Origin: Thermomicrobiaceae bacterium
GTDB taxonomy: Bacteria > Chloroflexota > Chloroflexia > Thermomicrobiales > Thermomicrobiaceae
Reading direction: 5' to 3'
NCBI GenBank assembly: GCA_025966355.1
Contig: JAICWZ010000134.1
Location: 1 to 5,758 of the forward strand
DNA length: 5,758 bases
Positions 5,450-5,758 of this stretch are shown in pieces. Numbering within the stretch: the stretch's first letter is position 1; each line of letters begins with the position of its first letter. The notes below the pieces were generated by a model. It did no database searches, was not told the origin of the DNA, and saw only the letters and a list, made by a program, of their open reading frames with translations. The position numbers and the translations under genes are program-made.

Positions 5450-5758
5450 TTACCTCTCGAGCCAGACGTCATTCATGTTGAAGTACATCTGGGTCGGGTT
5501 CAGCGTCAGCCCGTGTACTTTAGCGGACAGCGCCTTCGTCTGAGTTGTGCTGACAAGCCAGACCCACGGGCAATCCGGCCAGATAGTGGCCTGCGCCTCC
5601 TTATACAGGTCCGAACGCTTGTCATGATCGGGCTCGGCCTCAGCTTGGTCGAGGAGTTTATCAACGTCGGGGTTGGAGTAATGAGACTGGTTGGCTTCCG
5701 GGATGCCGGAGGTGCCGTACAGGCTGGTGACGAAGTTGCCGGGGTCGCCGTTATCGCC
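5450..5758 (-). CDS. Solute-binding protein family 5 (DppA/OppA type), C-terminal fragment
   Basis: The last 102 residues of an extracytoplasmic solute-binding protein that captures ligand and delivers it to the permeases. The gene runs off the right edge, so the signal peptide or lipobox cannot be seen. Numbering from the edge, the family pattern is YSNPDVDKLLDQAEAE (27-42), then DKRSDLYKEAQATIW (46-60), then PDCPWVWLV (61-69), where related proteins usually have a D-x-PW segment. The tail is GLTLNPTQMYFNMNDVWLER. The TAA stop at 5452-5450 lies six bases before the TTG start of the DppB-type permease, so it is the promoter-side gene seen in this operon. A Cys sits in the PDCPW loop, where Ala is common. 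Binding-protein identity is firm from these motifs and the neighbours; the ligand is unknown. Typical members are about 500-600 residues, so about four fifths is missing. Confidence 0.9.
   Translation of the reverse strand, partial: GDNGDPGNFVTSLYGTSGIPEANQSHYSNPDVDKLLDQAEAEPDHDKRSDLYKEAQATIWPDCPWVWLVSTTQTKALSAKVHGLTLNPTQMYFNMNDVWLER

Overview
This window comes from a fairly GC-rich bacterial chromosome (hand-counted 60-base stretches run from about 52 to 68% GC). It uses TTG and GTG starts freely and has purine-rich Shine-Dalgarno sequences. The gene mix and an intergenic CTCTGCGC-type tandem repeat would fit a Chloroflexota-like organism, for example a Thermomicrobia relative. That placement is an impression from style, not a proof. 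I see no RNA gene, insertion sequence, CRISPR array, attachment site or replication origin.

Layout. The plus strand carries the 3' end of a GGDEF diguanylate cyclase gene (1-497). A 242-base non-coding leader region follows (498-739), with a candidate promoter, a nested palindrome and a hairpin. Next is a ten-helix EamA/DMT-family permease (740-1600). The gap at 1601-1739 holds an 8-bp tandem repeat and a possible 15-codon mini-ORF that overlaps the next start codon. The last plus-strand gene is an MBL-fold hydrolase of the methyl parathion hydrolase/OPHC2 type (1740-2627). The minus strand, read from the right edge, carries the C-terminus of a family 5 solute-binding protein (5758-5450), a DppB/OppB-type permease (5443-4439), a DppC/OppC-type permease (4429-3530) and, after 113 bases, an atypical short-chain dehydrogenase (3416-2628). 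The hydrolase and dehydrogenase converge with their stop codons directly adjacent and no base between them.

How the genes work together. The three ABC genes are packed so that each Shine-Dalgarno overlaps or touches the previous stop codon. They clearly form one operon for uptake of a peptide-like or other small solute. The ATPase genes are not between these genes and the dehydrogenase, so they must lie upstream outside the window or elsewhere. The dehydrogenase may be read through from the same operon. The hydrolase and the DMT permease lie on the opposite strand and need not be related to it. A pathway of uptake, hydrolysis and oxidoreduction for one substrate is possible but is only inference.

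I did not find a convincing undescribed system. The points most worth a second look are the dehydrogenase with a missing Tyr/Lys catalytic pair, the mini-ORF coupled to the hydrolase, the tandem repeat, and the zero-gap convergent gene end.
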